From NCBI GenBank assembly GCA_910587805.1, contig CAJUNM010000012.1:40614-54877 (forward strand): 14,264 nucleotides of DNA, in the 5' to 3' direction. The translations under genes and the position numbers were made by a program. The notes below the pieces were generated by a model that did not search any database, had not been told where the DNA came from, and saw nothing but the letters and a program-made list of their open reading frames with translations. Positions 13,493 to 14,264 of this stretch are shown here, piece by piece; the stretch's first letter is position 1, and the number at the start of each line of letters is the position of its first letter. Source of the DNA: an uncultured Christensenellaceae bacterium (GTDB lineage: Bacteria; Bacillota; Clostridia; Christensenellales; Pumilibacteraceae).

Positions 13493-14264
13493 ATGGCAGA
13501 AAAAAACAATGCAAATATAGGCTTTGAAAAGCAAATATGGGACGCGGCGTGTGTGCTGTGGGGGCATATCCCGGCAGCCGAGTACCGCAAGGTTATCGTA
13601 GGGCTCATTTTCTTGCGATACATTTCGTGTGCCTTTGAAAAGAAGTACGAGGCGCTCGTTGCCGACGGCGACGGGTTTGAGGATGACCGCGACGCATACG
13701 AAGCCGACAATATATTCTTCGTCCCGGCAGAGGCGCGATGGAGCACTATAGCCGCCGCCGCGCATACGCCCGAAATCGGCAAAGTCATAGACAACGCGAT
13801 GACGGCAATCGAGGCGGAAAACAAAAAACTCAAAAACGTGTTGCCCAAGAATTATGGCAATCCCGACTTGGATAAGCGAGTGCTCGGCGACGTCGTCGAT
13901 TTGTTCACGAACAACATTCATATGGACGATACCGACGAAAGCAAAGACCTTTTGGGGCGCACTTACGAATACTGCATCGCGCAGTTCGCGGCGTATGAAG
14001 GCACGAAGGGCGGCGAGTTCTACACGCCGTCGAGTATCGTCAAAACCATCGTCGCTATTCTCAAACCGTTCGATAACTGCCGCGTGTACGACCCGTGCTG
14101 CGGATCGGGCGGTATGTTCGTGCAATCGGCAAAATTCCTGCAAGCGCACAGCGGCAAGCGCGGAAATATCGCCGTGTATGGGCAAGAGTCCAACTCCGAT
14201 ACTTGGAAGATGGCAAAGATGAATATGGCGATACGCGGCATCGACGCGGACTTCGGACCGTACC
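13493..14264 (+). CDS. hsdM: Type I restriction-modification methyltransferase subunit HsdM (3' truncated by window edge)
   Basis: HsdM methylates adenine with S-adenosylmethionine and joins HsdS and HsdR in type I restriction-modification enzymes. The frame is open from ATG 13493 to the window end, 257 codons, about half of the usual 490-540 residues. The N-terminal HsdM_N part shows FEKQIWDAACVLWGHI and EYRKVIVGLIFLRYIS. The N6-adenine methylase part then has GRTYEYCIAQFA, GGEFYTPSSIVKTI and the SAM-binding motif VYDPCCGSGGMF; the catalytic NPPF/NPPY motif would lie beyond the edge. AGGAG at 13481-13485 precedes the start by 7 bases; an ATG at 13488 is out of frame. hsdS and hsdR would be expected downstream. 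Its GC-rich composition is unlike the two small genes before it. Confidence 0.94.
   Translation, partial: MAEKNNANIGFEKQIWDAACVLWGHIPAAEYRKVIVGLIFLRYISCAFEKKYEALVADGDGFEDDRDAYEADNIFFVPAEARWSTIAAAAHTPEIGKVIDNAMTAIEAENKKLKNVLPKNYGNPDLDKRVLGDVVDLFTNNIHMDDTDESKDLLGRTYEYCIAQFAAYEGTKGGEFYTPSSIVKTIVAILKPFDNCRVYDPCCGSGGMFVQSAKFLQAHSGKRGNIAVYGQESNSDTWKMAKMNMAIRGIDADFGPY

Noticed and set aside
1..14264. CRISPR array
   Set aside because: No regularly spaced repeats of 23-47 bases were seen on either strand.

Overview
The window looks like a chromosomal segment from a low-to-medium GC Gram-positive bacterium of the Clostridia type, probably an uncultured gut-dwelling member. This is an inference from strong AGGAGG-type ribosome binding sites, extended -10 promoters, a Clostridia-style large serine recombinase, a WYL regulator, and an encoded-CCA tRNA. 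No species can be named from the sequence alone.

Bases 1-5817 are a host-like glycogen operon, all on the plus strand: glgA (glycogen synthase, 5' end cut by the window edge), glgP (glycogen phosphorylase) and a GH13 neopullulanase-like glycosidase with an N-terminal starch-binding-like domain. Together they would build glycogen, shorten its outer chains to glucose-1-phosphate, and act on branched or limit dextrins. In the GH13 enzyme the catalytic acid/base glutamate is replaced by aspartate (D368).

Bases 5818-6384 hold RNA features. An extended -10 promoter is followed by a GAAA-tetraloop hairpin, a decayed tRNA-Arg-like 5' half, an intact tRNA-Arg(CCG) and a terminator. Next come a promoter running straight into a second terminator, and an inverted 16-nt copy of the tRNA T-arm. 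This looks like the edge of a genomic island next to a tRNA gene.

Bases 6385-14264 are accessory DNA, all on the plus strand, in three inferred transcription units. Unit 1 is a short serine recombinase lacking the usual zinc-ribbon/coiled-coil tail, plus a 132-residue unknown, closed by a terminator. Unit 2 has a strong promoter preceded by an inverted repeat. It encodes a small HNH endonuclease, a WYL-domain regulator, a 76-residue unknown, a 146-residue unknown, a small membrane protein and a helix-turn-helix/zinc-ribbon-like protein. Unit 3 has a second strong promoter. It encodes a GmrSD-like (DUF262 plus HNH/DUF1524-like) protein, two small coupled unknowns and HsdM of a type I restriction-modification system, which runs off the window end.

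Overall this is a recombinase-borne defence island inserted behind a tRNA-Arg next to a glycogen operon. The least explained parts are the compact unit 2 cassette and the pair of small unknown genes between the GmrSD-like gene and hsdM.
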